Shown piece by piece: positions 8,277-15,478 of a DNA stretch of 55,526 nt. Positions within the stretch are counted from its first letter, which is position 1. Every line of letters begins with the position of its first letter. Both the position numbers and the translations under genes were made by a program. The notes beneath the pieces are model-generated. The model ran no database searches. It was given only the letters and a program-made list of their open reading frames with translations, and was not told the DNA's origin. Source of the DNA: JAAYPI01 sp036734385 (GTDB taxonomy: Bacteria; Bacteroidota; Bacteroidia; Bacteroidales; Paludibacteraceae); NCBI GenBank assembly GCA_036734385.1, contig DAIMYQ010000008.1, positions 1 to 55,526 of the forward strand, in the 5' to 3' direction.

Positions 8277-8831
8277 GCTAAAGTATTTATACCGAGAAAC
8301 AACACTAAGCCTCACCCAAAAGAGGAAGCACACGCAACAAATGGTGCTATACGAGCAAAAGAAGTTCGTTTAGTGGGAGATAATGTAGAACCCGGTATCT
8401 ACACAAATGAAGAAGCAAAAAAAATAGCAGAGGATCTGGATCTCGATCTTGTTGAGATTTCACCTAATGCTGAACCTCCTGTTTGTAGAGTGATTGATTA
8501 CTCTAAATTTCTTTATCAACAAAAGAAAAAGGAAAAAGAGCAAAAGGCCAAAACTGCCAAAGTTGTCCTTAAAGAAATTAGGTTCGGACCCCAAACCGAT
8601 GAGCATGATTATAACTTTAAATTAAAACATGCAATTAAGTTTTTAGAGGAAGGGTCGAAACTAAAAGCTTATGTTTTTTTCAAAGGACGTTCAATCCTCT
8701 TTAAAGAACAAGGTGAAGTGCTATTACTTCGTTTTGCTAATGATTTGGAAGATTATGGGAAAGTAGAGCAATTACCTCTTTTGGAAGGAAAAAGGATGAT
8801 AATTATGATATCTCCAAAAAAGAAAAAATGA
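8274..8831 (+). CDS. infC: Translation initiation factor IF-3, probable AUA start
   Basis: 185 aa from the proposed ATA start. IF3 binds the 30S subunit and checks initiator tRNA and start codon. The N-domain carries GAIRAKEVRLVGDNVEPGIYT, LDLVEISPNAEPPVCRVIDYSKFLYQQKKK and the linker helix. The C-domain has VVLKEIRFGPQTDEHDYNFKLKHA and KAYVFFKGR...GEVLLLRF. Because IF3 rejects non-canonical start codons, an AUA start would let it repress its own translation, as known for infC in E. coli. The extreme N-terminus (AKVFIPRNNTKPHPKEEAHA) is not conserved. First gene of the infC-rpmI-rplT operon. Confidence 0.93.
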   Translation: MAKVFIPRNNTKPHPKEEAHATNGAIRAKEVRLVGDNVEPGIYTNEEAKKIAEDLDLDLVEISPNAEPPVCRVIDYSKFLYQQKKKEKEQKAKTAKVVLKEIRFGPQTDEHDYNFKLKHAIKFLEEGSKLKAYVFFKGRSILFKEQGEVLLLRFANDLEDYGKVEQLPLLEGKRMIIMISPKKKK

Positions 8832-8858
8832 TTTTTTATTAATTTAATATACACAGAA

Positions 8859-9056
8859 ATGCCAAAAATGAAAACTAATTCCGGTGCTAAAAAAAGGTTC
8901 ACCCTTACCGGATCAGGAGAAATCAAGAGAAAGCATGCATTTAAAAGGCACATCTTGACAAAGAAAACGACAAAAGCAAAAAGAAATTTAACTCATTTTG
9001 GACTAGTTGACCAAAAAGACAAAAATAGCGTTAAATTATTACTTGCTCTTAAGTAG
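8859..9056 (+). CDS. rpmI: 50S ribosomal protein L35
   Basis: 65-aa basic protein with the typical MPKMKTNSGAKKRFTLTGSGEIKR start and KRHILTKKT. Structural component of the large subunit. It lies 27 nt after infC and 98 nt before rplT in the conserved infC-rpmI-rplT order. Confidence 0.98.
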   Translation: MPKMKTNSGAKKRFTLTGSGEIKRKHAFKRHILTKKTTKAKRNLTHFGLVDQKDKNSVKLLLALK

Positions 9057-9093
9057 GTTTTGTTAAGTAGCAAAGAAAAATTCAGTATTAACC

Positions 9094-9138
9094 GAATGAT
9101 TAGCCCAAAGATCACATTGATAAGTGACGCTAACATTC
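9094..9138 (+). promoter_or_regulatory. Structured leader hairpin upstream of rplT
   Basis: GAATG (9094-9098) and TTAGC (9100-9104) pair with GCTAA (9129-9133) and CATTC (9134-9138), a 10-bp stem with one bulged A. Above an asymmetric internal loop (CCAAAGA facing C), TCAC (9112-9115) pairs with GTGA (9124-9127) over an 8-nt loop. The hairpin ends 16 nt before the rplT ATG, in the only long spacer of the operon. This fits a ribosomal-protein autoregulatory site, possibly for L20, by position and shape only. Confidence 0.5.
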
Positions 9139-9154
9139 AAAAAAAACAGAAAAA

Positions 9155-9505
9155 ATGCCAAGATCAGTAAATCACGTTGCTTCAAGAGCAAGAAGAAAAA
9201 AAGTTTTAAAATTAACCAGAGGTTACTATGGTGCTAGAAAAAATGTTTGGACAGTAGCCAAGAACACTTGGGAAAAAGGTTTGCAATATGCTTACCGTGA
9301 CCGTAAGGCTAAAAAGCGCAGTTTTCGTGGACTATGGATTCAACGTATAAATGCAGCAGCCAGATTAGAAGGATTATCTTATTCTAAACTTATGGGAGCC
9401 ATTCATAAAGCAGATATTAATATTAACCGAAAAGTTCTTGCTGATTTAGCAATGAATCAGCCGGAAGCTTTCAAAGAAATCGTCAAGAAAGCAAAAAAAG
9501 CTTAA
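9155..9505 (+). CDS. rplT: 50S ribosomal protein L20
   Basis: 116 aa, MPRSVNHVASRARRKKVLKLTRGYYGARK followed by the RRGL-like KKRSFRGLWIQRINAAARLEGLSYSKLMG. It binds 23S rRNA early in 50S assembly and represses its own operon in several bacteria. Last gene of the operon; a strong terminator follows 15 nt after the stop. Confidence 0.98.
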   Translation: MPRSVNHVASRARRKKVLKLTRGYYGARKNVWTVAKNTWEKGLQYAYRDRKAKKRSFRGLWIQRINAAARLEGLSYSKLMGAIHKADININRKVLADLAMNQPEAFKEIVKKAKKA

Positions 9506-9520
9506 ACCAAAGAAACAAAA

Positions 9521-9556
9521 CAAAAAGGTCACTCATTTCCATGAGTGACCTTTTTG
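9521..9556 (+). terminator. Terminator of the infC-rpmI-rplT operon
   Basis: Perfect 16-bp stem (CAAAAAGGTCACTCAT / ATGAGTGACCTTTTTG) with loop TTCC and a T run. Confidence 0.92.
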
Positions 9557-9580
9557 TTATCCCTTGGTTGATATATTTCA

Positions 9581-9628
9581 AAAAAAAACTGCTAACACAA
9601 GTTTTACTTAACTTTATCTTAGCAGTTT
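9581..9628 (-). terminator. Terminator of tRNA-Ser (minus strand)
   Basis: On the minus strand AAACTGCTAA pairs with TTAGCAGTTT (10 bp), and a run of T follows immediately. It starts 3 nt after the tRNA 3' end. Confidence 0.75.
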
Positions 9629-9630
9629 AG

Positions 9631-9717
9631 CGGAAGCGACGAGATTCGAACTCGTGGTAGCCTTGCGACTACGTCAGTTTAGCAAACTGGTGGTTTCAGC
9701 CACTCACCCACACTTCC
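9631..9717 (-). tRNA. tRNA-Ser (GCU)
   Basis: 87-nt class II tRNA on the minus strand: acceptor GGAAGTG/CGCTTCC, D-arm GGGTGAGTGGCTGAAACC, anticodon loop TTGCTAA (GCU), a long variable arm, T-loop GAGTTCGAATCTC, discriminator G. CCA is not encoded. Confidence 0.95.
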
Positions 9718-9749
9718 TGAACACGTTATCCACAAAGAAAATTCGAATG

Positions 9750-9780
9750 CAAATGTAGTTATTTGGTTTGATATTTTCAA
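9750..9780 (-). promoter_or_regulatory. Full Bacteroidota promoter for tRNA-Ser
   Basis: Minus strand TTG at 9780-9778, 20-nt spacer, TACATTTG at 9757-9750, followed by about 32 nt to the mature 5' end. Confidence 0.75.
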
Positions 9781-9813
9781 ATTTAGAACGTATTATTTCA
9801 GAAAAATAATACG

Positions 9814-9821
9814 TATATTTG
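9814..9821 (+). promoter_or_regulatory. -7 box (TATATTTG) of mltG
   Basis: TATATTTGCGG, 20 nt before the mltG ATG. No clear -33 element. Confidence 0.55.
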
Positions 9822-9841
9822 CGGTCAATAAACCTTATGAT

Positions 9842-10891
9842 ATGAATTCATTTATGAAAAAAAATAATTTAATCAAAATAAGTCTTTACGCTGCTATCTC
9901 ATTGGTTTCTGTGGCGGTCTTAATATTCTTTTTATTATTTTTCTCTCCCAATATCAATGTATTAGGAAGAGAAAAAAAACACTTATTTGTTCTCCCCAAT
10001 CAAAGTTGGGAAGACGTTATCAGCTCTCTTGATAAAATGAACGCATTAACAAGTGAAACGTCTTTTAAATTTGCCATTAAATTAAAATACTCAAAGCATA
10101 AACCACAAAGTGGAAAATATGATATTGAGCCAAACCTATCGAATAGGTATTTACTAAACCGAATAAGTTACGGATTAGAAGACAAAATCATATTGAGAGT
10201 CTATTCTGCCAGAAACACCCAAAGTGTAGCCGCAAATATCAGCAAACAACTAATGCTCGATTCTACACAAATTATTTCAGCTTTTCTTGACAAAGAACTA
10301 TTGAAAAAATATGGACTAGATTCAACAAACTCCCTATGTCTTTTTATTCCAACTTCAAAGAAAGTGGACTGGGATATTCCTATGTCAAGTGTACTATCAA
10401 TGGTAGAAGGTGCATACAAAGATTTCTGGAACGAAAGTAGAAGAAAGAAAGCCGCTAAAACAGGCTTGACACTTGCTGAGATTGATATTCTGGCATCAAT
10501 TGTCGAAGAGGAAACAAATGACTACGAAGATAAAGAAATGGTGGCTGGTGTATATTTAAATAGATTGAGAAGAGGAATTCCTTTACAATCATGTCCAACT
10601 GTACGATTTGCCATCGGAGATTTTACATTAAATAGAATTCTTAAAAAACATTTATCAATAGATTCGCCTTTTAACACATACATACACAAAGGGTTGCCTC
10701 CTGCTCCAATACGTATACCAACCAAAGAAAGCATAGATGCTGTACTAAATTTTAAACAACATAATTACCTGTACATTTGTGCTAAACCTGATTTTTCCGG
10801 CACGCACGACTATAGTAGAAACTACAAAGAACATTCTGAAAGAGCGAAAGTTTACCAAAGGAAACTGGACGAAAAGAAAATATACAACTAA
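9842..10891 (+). CDS. mltG: Endolytic murein transglycosylase MltG (YceG-like)
   Basis: 349-aa inner-membrane lytic transglycosylase that cleaves nascent glycan strands in the periplasm. One N-terminal membrane helix (about 13-33, LYAAISLVSVAVLIFFLLFF) is followed by a LysM-like subdomain and the YceG catalytic domain. The catalytic Glu is probably Glu222 in ASIVEEETN, aligning with the SIVEKET motif of E. coli. LNRLRRGIPLQSCPTVRFAIG and SPFNTYIHKGLPPAPI are also typical. Start at 9842; MKKNN at 9854 is an alternative. Its stop lies 2 nt from that of the convergent YihY gene. Confidence 0.95.
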   Translation: MNSFMKKNNLIKISLYAAISLVSVAVLIFFLLFFSPNINVLGREKKHLFVLPNQSWEDVISSLDKMNALTSETSFKFAIKLKYSKHKPQSGKYDIEPNLSNRYLLNRISYGLEDKIILRVYSARNTQSVAANISKQLMLDSTQIISAFLDKELLKKYGLDSTNSLCLFIPTSKKVDWDIPMSSVLSMVEGAYKDFWNESRRKKAAKTGLTLAEIDILASIVEEETNDYEDKEMVAGVYLNRLRRGIPLQSCPTVRFAIGDFTLNRILKKHLSIDSPFNTYIHKGLPPAPIRIPTKESIDAVLNFKQHNYLYICAKPDFSGTHDYSRNYKEHSERAKVYQRKLDEKKIYN

Positions 10892-10893
10892 TA

Positions 10894-12049
10894 TTAATCT
10901 ACTAAATCTCTTAAGAGCACAGTTGAAGAATAGTCCTCTGATTTTTTTTGTGTAGAAATCAATGCTTGCCATTGTTTAAAGTGACGAGATTGGGTGTCTA
11001 TTTTAAAATTTTCAGATCCAAAGGTATCTATTTTATCAAATAAAAAAGCAACTGTTAATTTATTAATATCCATTGCAGGTTGATAAACTTTTTCATCCAT
11101 TACTTTCTGAGAAAGCATTTCTGAAATAATATTTGCTTCTATCAACTTATCAATTGTCCTGTTAACTAATTGAATAGGAATTTTATATTCTAAAGCAATT
11201 TTTTGACGAGAGAAAGGCTCCTGGTTGTCAGCAAATCTCTTTACGATAACTGAAGAAATCAATATATATAAAAAGTTCTGATAACGTGGAGTTATTAGCT
11301 TGATGTCCGATTCGAATTCATAATTTCGAACATTCTGAGCAGCAAACGAAAGTTTGGCTCCATACAAAATTATTATCCAGGACAATTGCAACCATAATAG
11401 CAATAACGGTAATGCGGCAAAACTTCCATAAATAGCATTATACCGAGAAACCCATATTTGACCATTAATATACAACGATTGAAAAACTTGAAACAGGATA
11501 CCTGCAACAATTCCACCAAACAATGCACAATCGAAACGCACTCTCGTATTTGGAAATATCATATATATTAGGACAAAAAGACCCATATTGATAATAAAAG
11601 GAAGAAATTTAAGAAAAACGCCCCACACAGGAGCAATAACATCAGCAAAGTACAAATCAGATATATTGGAATTAATATAAATGGAAATACCATTAGAAAC
11701 AACCAGCAATATGGGAACAACCAATGTCATTGAAAAATAGTCAGTAAAACGACGAACTGTACTACGAGATTTTTTCACTTCCCAAATATCATTAAACGCA
11801 TTTTCTATTTGAGAAAAAACATTTAATACNNNNNNNNNNNNNNNNNNNNNNNNNNNNNNNNNNNNNNNNNNNNNNNNNNNNNNNNNNNNNNNNNNNNNNN
11901 NNNNNNNNNNNNNNNNNNNNNNNNNNNNNAACCTTTATAACATTGTATAAAATATGCTTTTTAGAAGTAACCTCACCCTCAGTTATCCTCCATATATCAT
12001 AACAAAAGAAACGAAAAAGTTTAAGTATAAAATCTATTATTTTCTTCAT
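10894..12049 (-). CDS. YihY/BrkB-family membrane protein, interrupted by the assembly gap
   Basis: One gene in two pieces around the 100-N block. The 5' part (12049-11930) encodes 40 residues starting MKKIIDFILKLFRFFCYDIWRITEGE. The 3' part (11829-10894) encodes 311 residues from VLNVFSQIENAFNDIWEVKKSRS. The join is typical of YihY/BrkB proteins, formerly called 'ribonuclease BN', of about 430 aa with six membrane helices. Roughly 70-80 residues are therefore probably missing. Membrane segments are visible around LVVPILLVVSNGI, FLPFIINMGLFVLIYMIF, CALFGGIVAGILFQV and LPLLLLWLQLSWIIILYGA, followed by a winged-helix-like cytoplasmic tail. Transport function is unproven. Confidence 0.85.
11830..11929. 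other. Assembly gap of exactly 100 N
   Basis: The run is exactly 100 N, the usual placeholder for a gap of unknown size. It lies in the YihY gene, between a fragment ending on a codon boundary at 11930 and one resuming on a boundary at 11829. As 100 is not a multiple of three, the real length must differ if the gene is intact. Confidence 0.98.
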
Positions 12050-12069
12050 AAGAATAATTTTAGAAAAAA

Positions 12070-12426
12070 GATAGTAAGTCTATAAGCCGGGTTCTGTATT
12101 CAAAAAATTGAACGTTTGTCATTTATCTACGACTAAAATCACTCTTAGCCTCTAGCAACCTACCCCCCGACATCGGACGAGTAATCCTACTGCGTCGGTA
12201 TACATGGTTTTGCAACCCATGAGGTGTACGGCTTTGTTTGTTACCAAACAAACGGTGGGCTCTTACCCCGCCTTTTCACCCTTTCCATAATCGCTTACGG
12301 TGGTCATTTTCTGTTACACTACTTTGCCCTCACGAACAACTTCCCGTTAAGAAGCATGGCACTCTGCGTTGCCCGGACTTTCCTCCTTTCATAAAATGAA
12401 CGGCGACAAACCGACTTACTATCTCG
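12070..12426 (-). ncRNA. rnpB: RNase P RNA (M1-type)
   Basis: Catalytic RNA that trims tRNA 5' ends. On the minus strand the 5' end GATAGTAAGTC (12423-12413) pairs perfectly with 3' GACTTACTATC (12080-12070) as helix P1. The conserved core GAGGAAAGTCCGGGC follows near the 5' end, and the matching AGAACCCGGCTTATA lies just before the 3' end. The exact 5' end is estimated from P1 and the -7 box. A T run follows the 3' end, 20 nt before the YihY start. Confidence 0.95.
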
Positions 12427-12430
12427 GGAG

Positions 12431-12438
12431 CAAAGGTA
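12431..12438 (-). promoter_or_regulatory. -7 box (TACCTTTG) of rnpB
   Basis: Minus-strand TACCTTTG ends 4-7 nt before the predicted RNase P RNA 5' end. No -33 TTG at the expected distance. Confidence 0.6.
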
Positions 12439-12500
12439 AATATTTAATTTGAAGTAAAAATATAGCAACAAGCTATTTACAAACAAAAAAAAGAAAGATT

Positions 12501-12530
12501 TTGTTTTCCGACTATTTTTCACTATATTTG
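12501..12530 (+). promoter_or_regulatory. Full Bacteroidota promoter for rpoD
   Basis: TTG at 12501-12503, 19-nt spacer, TATATTTG at 12523-12530. It overlaps the upstream extension of the rpoD frame, so translation must start downstream, at 12552. Confidence 0.8.
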
Positions 12531-12551
12531 CGACCTAATTTTGCCCGTGCT

Positions 12552-13412
12552 ATGAGACAACTGAAAATTGTAAAATCAATTACAAATAGAGAGAGTGCTT
12601 CTCTTGATAAATATCTCCAAGAAATTGGACGAGAAGATTTGATAACCGTAGAAGAAGAGGTTGAACTTGCCCAACGAATCAAAAAAGGAGATAGAATCGC
12701 TCTTGAAAAACTTACTCGTGCAAATTTACGTTTCGTGGTTTCTGTAGCTAAACAGTACCAAAACCAGGGTTTGAGTCTTCCAGACTTAATCAATGAAGGA
12801 AATTTGGGTTTAATAAAGGCTGCTGAGAAATTTGATGAAACACGTGGTTTTAAATTTATTTCCTATGCTGTATGGTGGATTCGTCAATCCATCCTACAAG
12901 CATTAGCAGAACAATCTCGTATTGTACGTCTTCCGTTGAATCAGGTTGGTTCATTAAACAAGATAAATAAAGCATTTTCGAAATTTGAGCAGGAAAATGA
13001 ACGTCGTCCTTCTCCTGAAGAATTATCAGAAGAGTTGGATATTCCTGTTGATAAGATTGCTGATACCTTAAAGGTATCAGGAAGGCATATTTCAGTAGAT
13101 GCACCTTTTGTTGAGGGAGAGGACAACAGCCTACTTGACGTATTGATTAATGATGATTCTCCTATTGCCGACAGATCTTTGATGAATGAATCTCTTTCAA
13201 AAGAGATTGATCGTGCTCTAAGTACCTTAAGTGACAGAGAAAAAGATATTATTGTTTCATTTTTCGGTATCGGTTGCCAAGAAATGACATTAGAAGAAAT
13301 TGGAGATAAGTTTGGTTTAACTCGTGAACGTGTCCGCCAAATCAAAGAAAAATCTATCCGCAGACTTCGGTCTAATTCAAAAAGCAAATTATTAAAAAGT
13401 TATTTAGGATAA
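12552..13412 (+). CDS. rpoD: Primary RNA polymerase sigma factor (sigma-ABfr type)
   Basis: 286-aa group 1/2-type sigma-70 factor without the long region 1.1, as in Bacteroides. Start at 12552 (MRQLKIVKSITNRESASLDKYL), because the promoter lies in the upstream extension. Region 1.2 DKYLQEIGREDLI; region 2 with NLRFVVSVAKQY, LPDLINEGNLGLIKAAEKFDE and FKFISYAVWWIRQSI; region 3; region 4 with MTLEEIGDKFGLTRERVRQIKEKSIRRLR. It recognises the TTG/TAnnTTTG promoters seen across this window. Single-gene unit closed by a strong terminator. Confidence 0.97.
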   Translation: MRQLKIVKSITNRESASLDKYLQEIGREDLITVEEEVELAQRIKKGDRIALEKLTRANLRFVVSVAKQYQNQGLSLPDLINEGNLGLIKAAEKFDETRGFKFISYAVWWIRQSILQALAEQSRIVRLPLNQVGSLNKINKAFSKFEQENERRPSPEELSEELDIPVDKIADTLKVSGRHISVDAPFVEGEDNSLLDVLINDDSPIADRSLMNESLSKEIDRALSTLSDREKDIIVSFFGIGCQEMTLEEIGDKFGLTRERVRQIKEKSIRRLRSNSKSKLLKSYLG

Positions 13413-13427
13413 TTGTAAAAAAATAAT

Positions 13428-13470
13428 ACAACTAAAAAGGGGAAATCAATGATTTCCCCTTTTTAGTTGT
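13428..13470. terminator. Bidirectional terminator after rpoD
   Basis: Perfect 20-bp stem (ACAACTAAAAAGGGGAAATC with its complement) over loop AAT, A-rich and T-rich on opposite arms. It separates rpoD from the convergent lipoprotein gene. Confidence 0.85.
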
Positions 13471-13483
13471 ATAGAACTTACAG

Positions 13484-14512
13484 TTATTGAATCAATACAT
13501 TTTTAACCTCCCAAGTACCTGCAGCTGAAGTTGTGCTAATATATTTAAAGGCTATACGGACATTTGATTTTCCAACATAATTTGCTAAATCAATATTTCC
13601 CGAACTAACAAATGTCCAATCTGAACCTGTCATATAGGTTGGAATTGTCAATTGAGTCCACGTACCGGTACTCGGCAATCCGGATATATAATTTTCAGAA
13701 ATCCATAAGGTTGCCTCTGCTGACATAGTACCAAAGTACTGACCCGCATGTTGAAAGGTCAAAGTTGCAATTGTTTTGCTTGACAAATCTATATCAGGTG
13801 AGATTAACCAGCTTTCAGTAGCATATTTTGTAGGTTTTGCAAAACCACTAGCTTTCATGCCATAAGATGCAGTGGGAGCCCACACATACGTTAAAGCAGC
13901 ATCTATTACAACATTCTGAAGGGTGAAGCTTCCTTGGCTTGAGCTAGCAAATGTTTCACTAAATATTGCATCTGAAGGGTCAATTGGATCCACCGGATCA
14001 ATTCCTATTTGCGTTCCAACAAACCAATAAGCACTGGTATTTTTAACACCGGGAAATGAGTTATACTTCATAATATCACCGTAAACAATAACCTCTTTCC
14101 GAATATTTGTCGGTGTAGTTGCTAAGCCCAATGCCGTACGAACGGCGCCTGCCGGCAATTGAACACAAACACATTTAGACATATCCGTTTCTGTAGAATC
14201 TAGGGCTAACATTATATTATAATCATTTGCAAATGGAGCTACGGTTTCTAGGACAGCAGGATCAAGCGTACTATTGTAGCAACCCACAATATAACCCTGA
14301 ACCCAGACTGATGAATCAACAGCTATAGTTGTACTAGTTGGATTTAAAGCTATTACTTGAGTTACATTATAAGGGTTTGCTTTCGTTCCATCACCTACTT
14401 GTACAGGAACAGGAGTTGGATCAGAATCCGGTTCTTTAACATTAGAACAACCTCCCAAAAGGATAATAAATAGAGCTGCTGTAAAAAGCGATAAAAATTT
14501 TGAGTTTTTCAT
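13484..14512 (-). CDS. Surface lipoprotein, DUF6359-like plus choice-of-anchor J-like domain
   Basis: 342 aa from the ATG at 14512. An upstream TTG at 14536 gives a poorer signal peptide. Lipoprotein signal with LLGGCSN (acylated Cys22). A DUF6359-like domain (about 35-165) has GDGTKANPYNVTQVIAL, VWVQGYIVGCY, CVCVQLPAGAVRTALGL and GDIMKYNSFPGVKNTSAYW. A C-terminal jelly-roll of the choice-of-anchor J type follows (FSETFASSSQGSFTL, ATESWLISPDIDLSS, TLTFQHAGQYFG). Last gene of the receptor-DUF5689-DUF6359 unit. Ligand unknown; nucleic-acid or nucleotide binding is my inference from the neighbouring nuclease. Confidence 0.75.
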   Translation of the reverse strand: MKNSKFLSLFTAALFIILLGGCSNVKEPDSDPTPVPVQVGDGTKANPYNVTQVIALNPTSTTIAVDSSVWVQGYIVGCYNSTLDPAVLETVAPFANDYNIMLALDSTETDMSKCVCVQLPAGAVRTALGLATTPTNIRKEVIVYGDIMKYNSFPGVKNTSAYWFVGTQIGIDPVDPIDPSDAIFSETFASSSQGSFTLQNVVIDAALTYVWAPTASYGMKASGFAKPTKYATESWLISPDIDLSSKTIATLTFQHAGQYFGTMSAEATLWISENYISGLPSTGTWTQLTIPTYMTGSDWTFVSSGNIDLANYVGKSNVRIAFKYISTTSAAGTWEVKNVLIQ

Positions 14513-14537
14513 ATTTTTAGTTTTATTGTTAACCAAT

Positions 14538-15455
14538 TTATTCTCCCCAAGTAAAACCTGTTAAATCATCTAAAGAACGAAGGGTCAATTGCCAATAAAT
14601 CTTAGTTGGGTCTATGGTTGCATCTTTATCATTGTACCAACCTACAATTGCAACGACATCACCAGTACCTGAGGGTAACTTTACACTGGCAAAACGAGCA
14701 TATTCACTGGTAGAAACAAATATGGAACCTGTTCCATCTGTTATTTCTCTAGATTGAGGATAACCCACTCCATTTGTTGATGGTGCAAAAATCTTTTCGG
14801 ATGCGGATATAGTAGCAGGTTTACCATAATTCGCTCCTTTACCGGTAAATGTCGCATTTTTAATTTTAACGAGTTTATTGTAAATTTCGCTTCCTGAGGC
14901 TACTATTTCTGCTATCGTCATTTCTTTTGGTTGAATAAGACTTGCATCGGGCATCCCATAAGCAAAAATATGCAAATCTGAAATAGGCTTAGGTATACGT
15001 CCGGGTTCTTCCCTGCCTTTTTTTTCATTCAAATAGTAAACGCCAATTTGAGGAGCTTGAGCATATTTTCCTATCCACAAATCATTCAATCTTACTGCCA
15101 CACGCTGACCTTGTTTATAAATTCCACTTAAGCTACCGGCATCTATTGAAATTTTAAGAGCTTGTCCATTTTCTCCTTGTTCTTGTACAACAATGTATTT
15201 GTAAATATTCCCCGCATCATCGTCAGATGTAATAACTCCATTAATTATGACGTCTTCTTGACTTTGTATTTGTTGAACTGAGAACAAATTAGTACTAGTC
15301 AGAAATGTTGATTTTACTTGTGCTATAGTATATGTCGAAGCAATACTATCTCCAACCACATCGTCTAATCCCACGGAATTATGATAGTCGTTACAACCTA
15401 AAAAGGTCAATGGTAAAGAAACAACCAATAAATACTTAATTATATGTTTTTTCAT
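14538..15455 (-). CDS. DUF5689-domain surface lipoprotein
   Basis: 305 aa with a lipoprotein signal (PLTFLGCND, acylated Cys21). The body matches DUF5689: TIAQVKSTFL, EDVIINGVITSDDDAGNIYKYIVVQEQ, IYKQGQRVAVRLNDLWIGKYAQAPQIG, then a second OB-like half with NKLVKIKNATFTGKG, GTGSIFVSTSEYARFASVKLPSGTG and WQLTLRSLDDLTGF. Repeated beta-barrel (OB-like) modules are suggested by the pattern. It lies 23 nt after the receptor gene and 25 nt before the DUF6359 lipoprotein's start, in one operon. It is likely the surface partner of the receptor, replacing a SusD protein. Confidence 0.8.
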   Translation of the reverse strand: MKKHIIKYLLVVSLPLTFLGCNDYHNSVGLDDVVGDSIASTYTIAQVKSTFLTSTNLFSVQQIQSQEDVIINGVITSDDDAGNIYKYIVVQEQGENGQALKISIDAGSLSGIYKQGQRVAVRLNDLWIGKYAQAPQIGVYYLNEKKGREEPGRIPKPISDLHIFAYGMPDASLIQPKEMTIAEIVASGSEIYNKLVKIKNATFTGKGANYGKPATISASEKIFAPSTNGVGYPQSREITDGTGSIFVSTSEYARFASVKLPSGTGDVVAIVGWYNDKDATIDPTKIYWQLTLRSLDDLTGFTWGE

Positions 15456-15478
15456 CGCTATTATTTTACTATTGGTTA

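Noticed and set aside
9726..9734. Exact DnaA box TTATCCACA
   Set aside because: A single 9-mer in the leader of tRNA-Ser with no second box nearby; expected by chance at this AT content.
11792..12049. Separate 85-aa protein running through the N block
   Set aside because: It is the N-terminus of the YihY gene; the apparent end is reached only because the 100-N placeholder shifts the frame.
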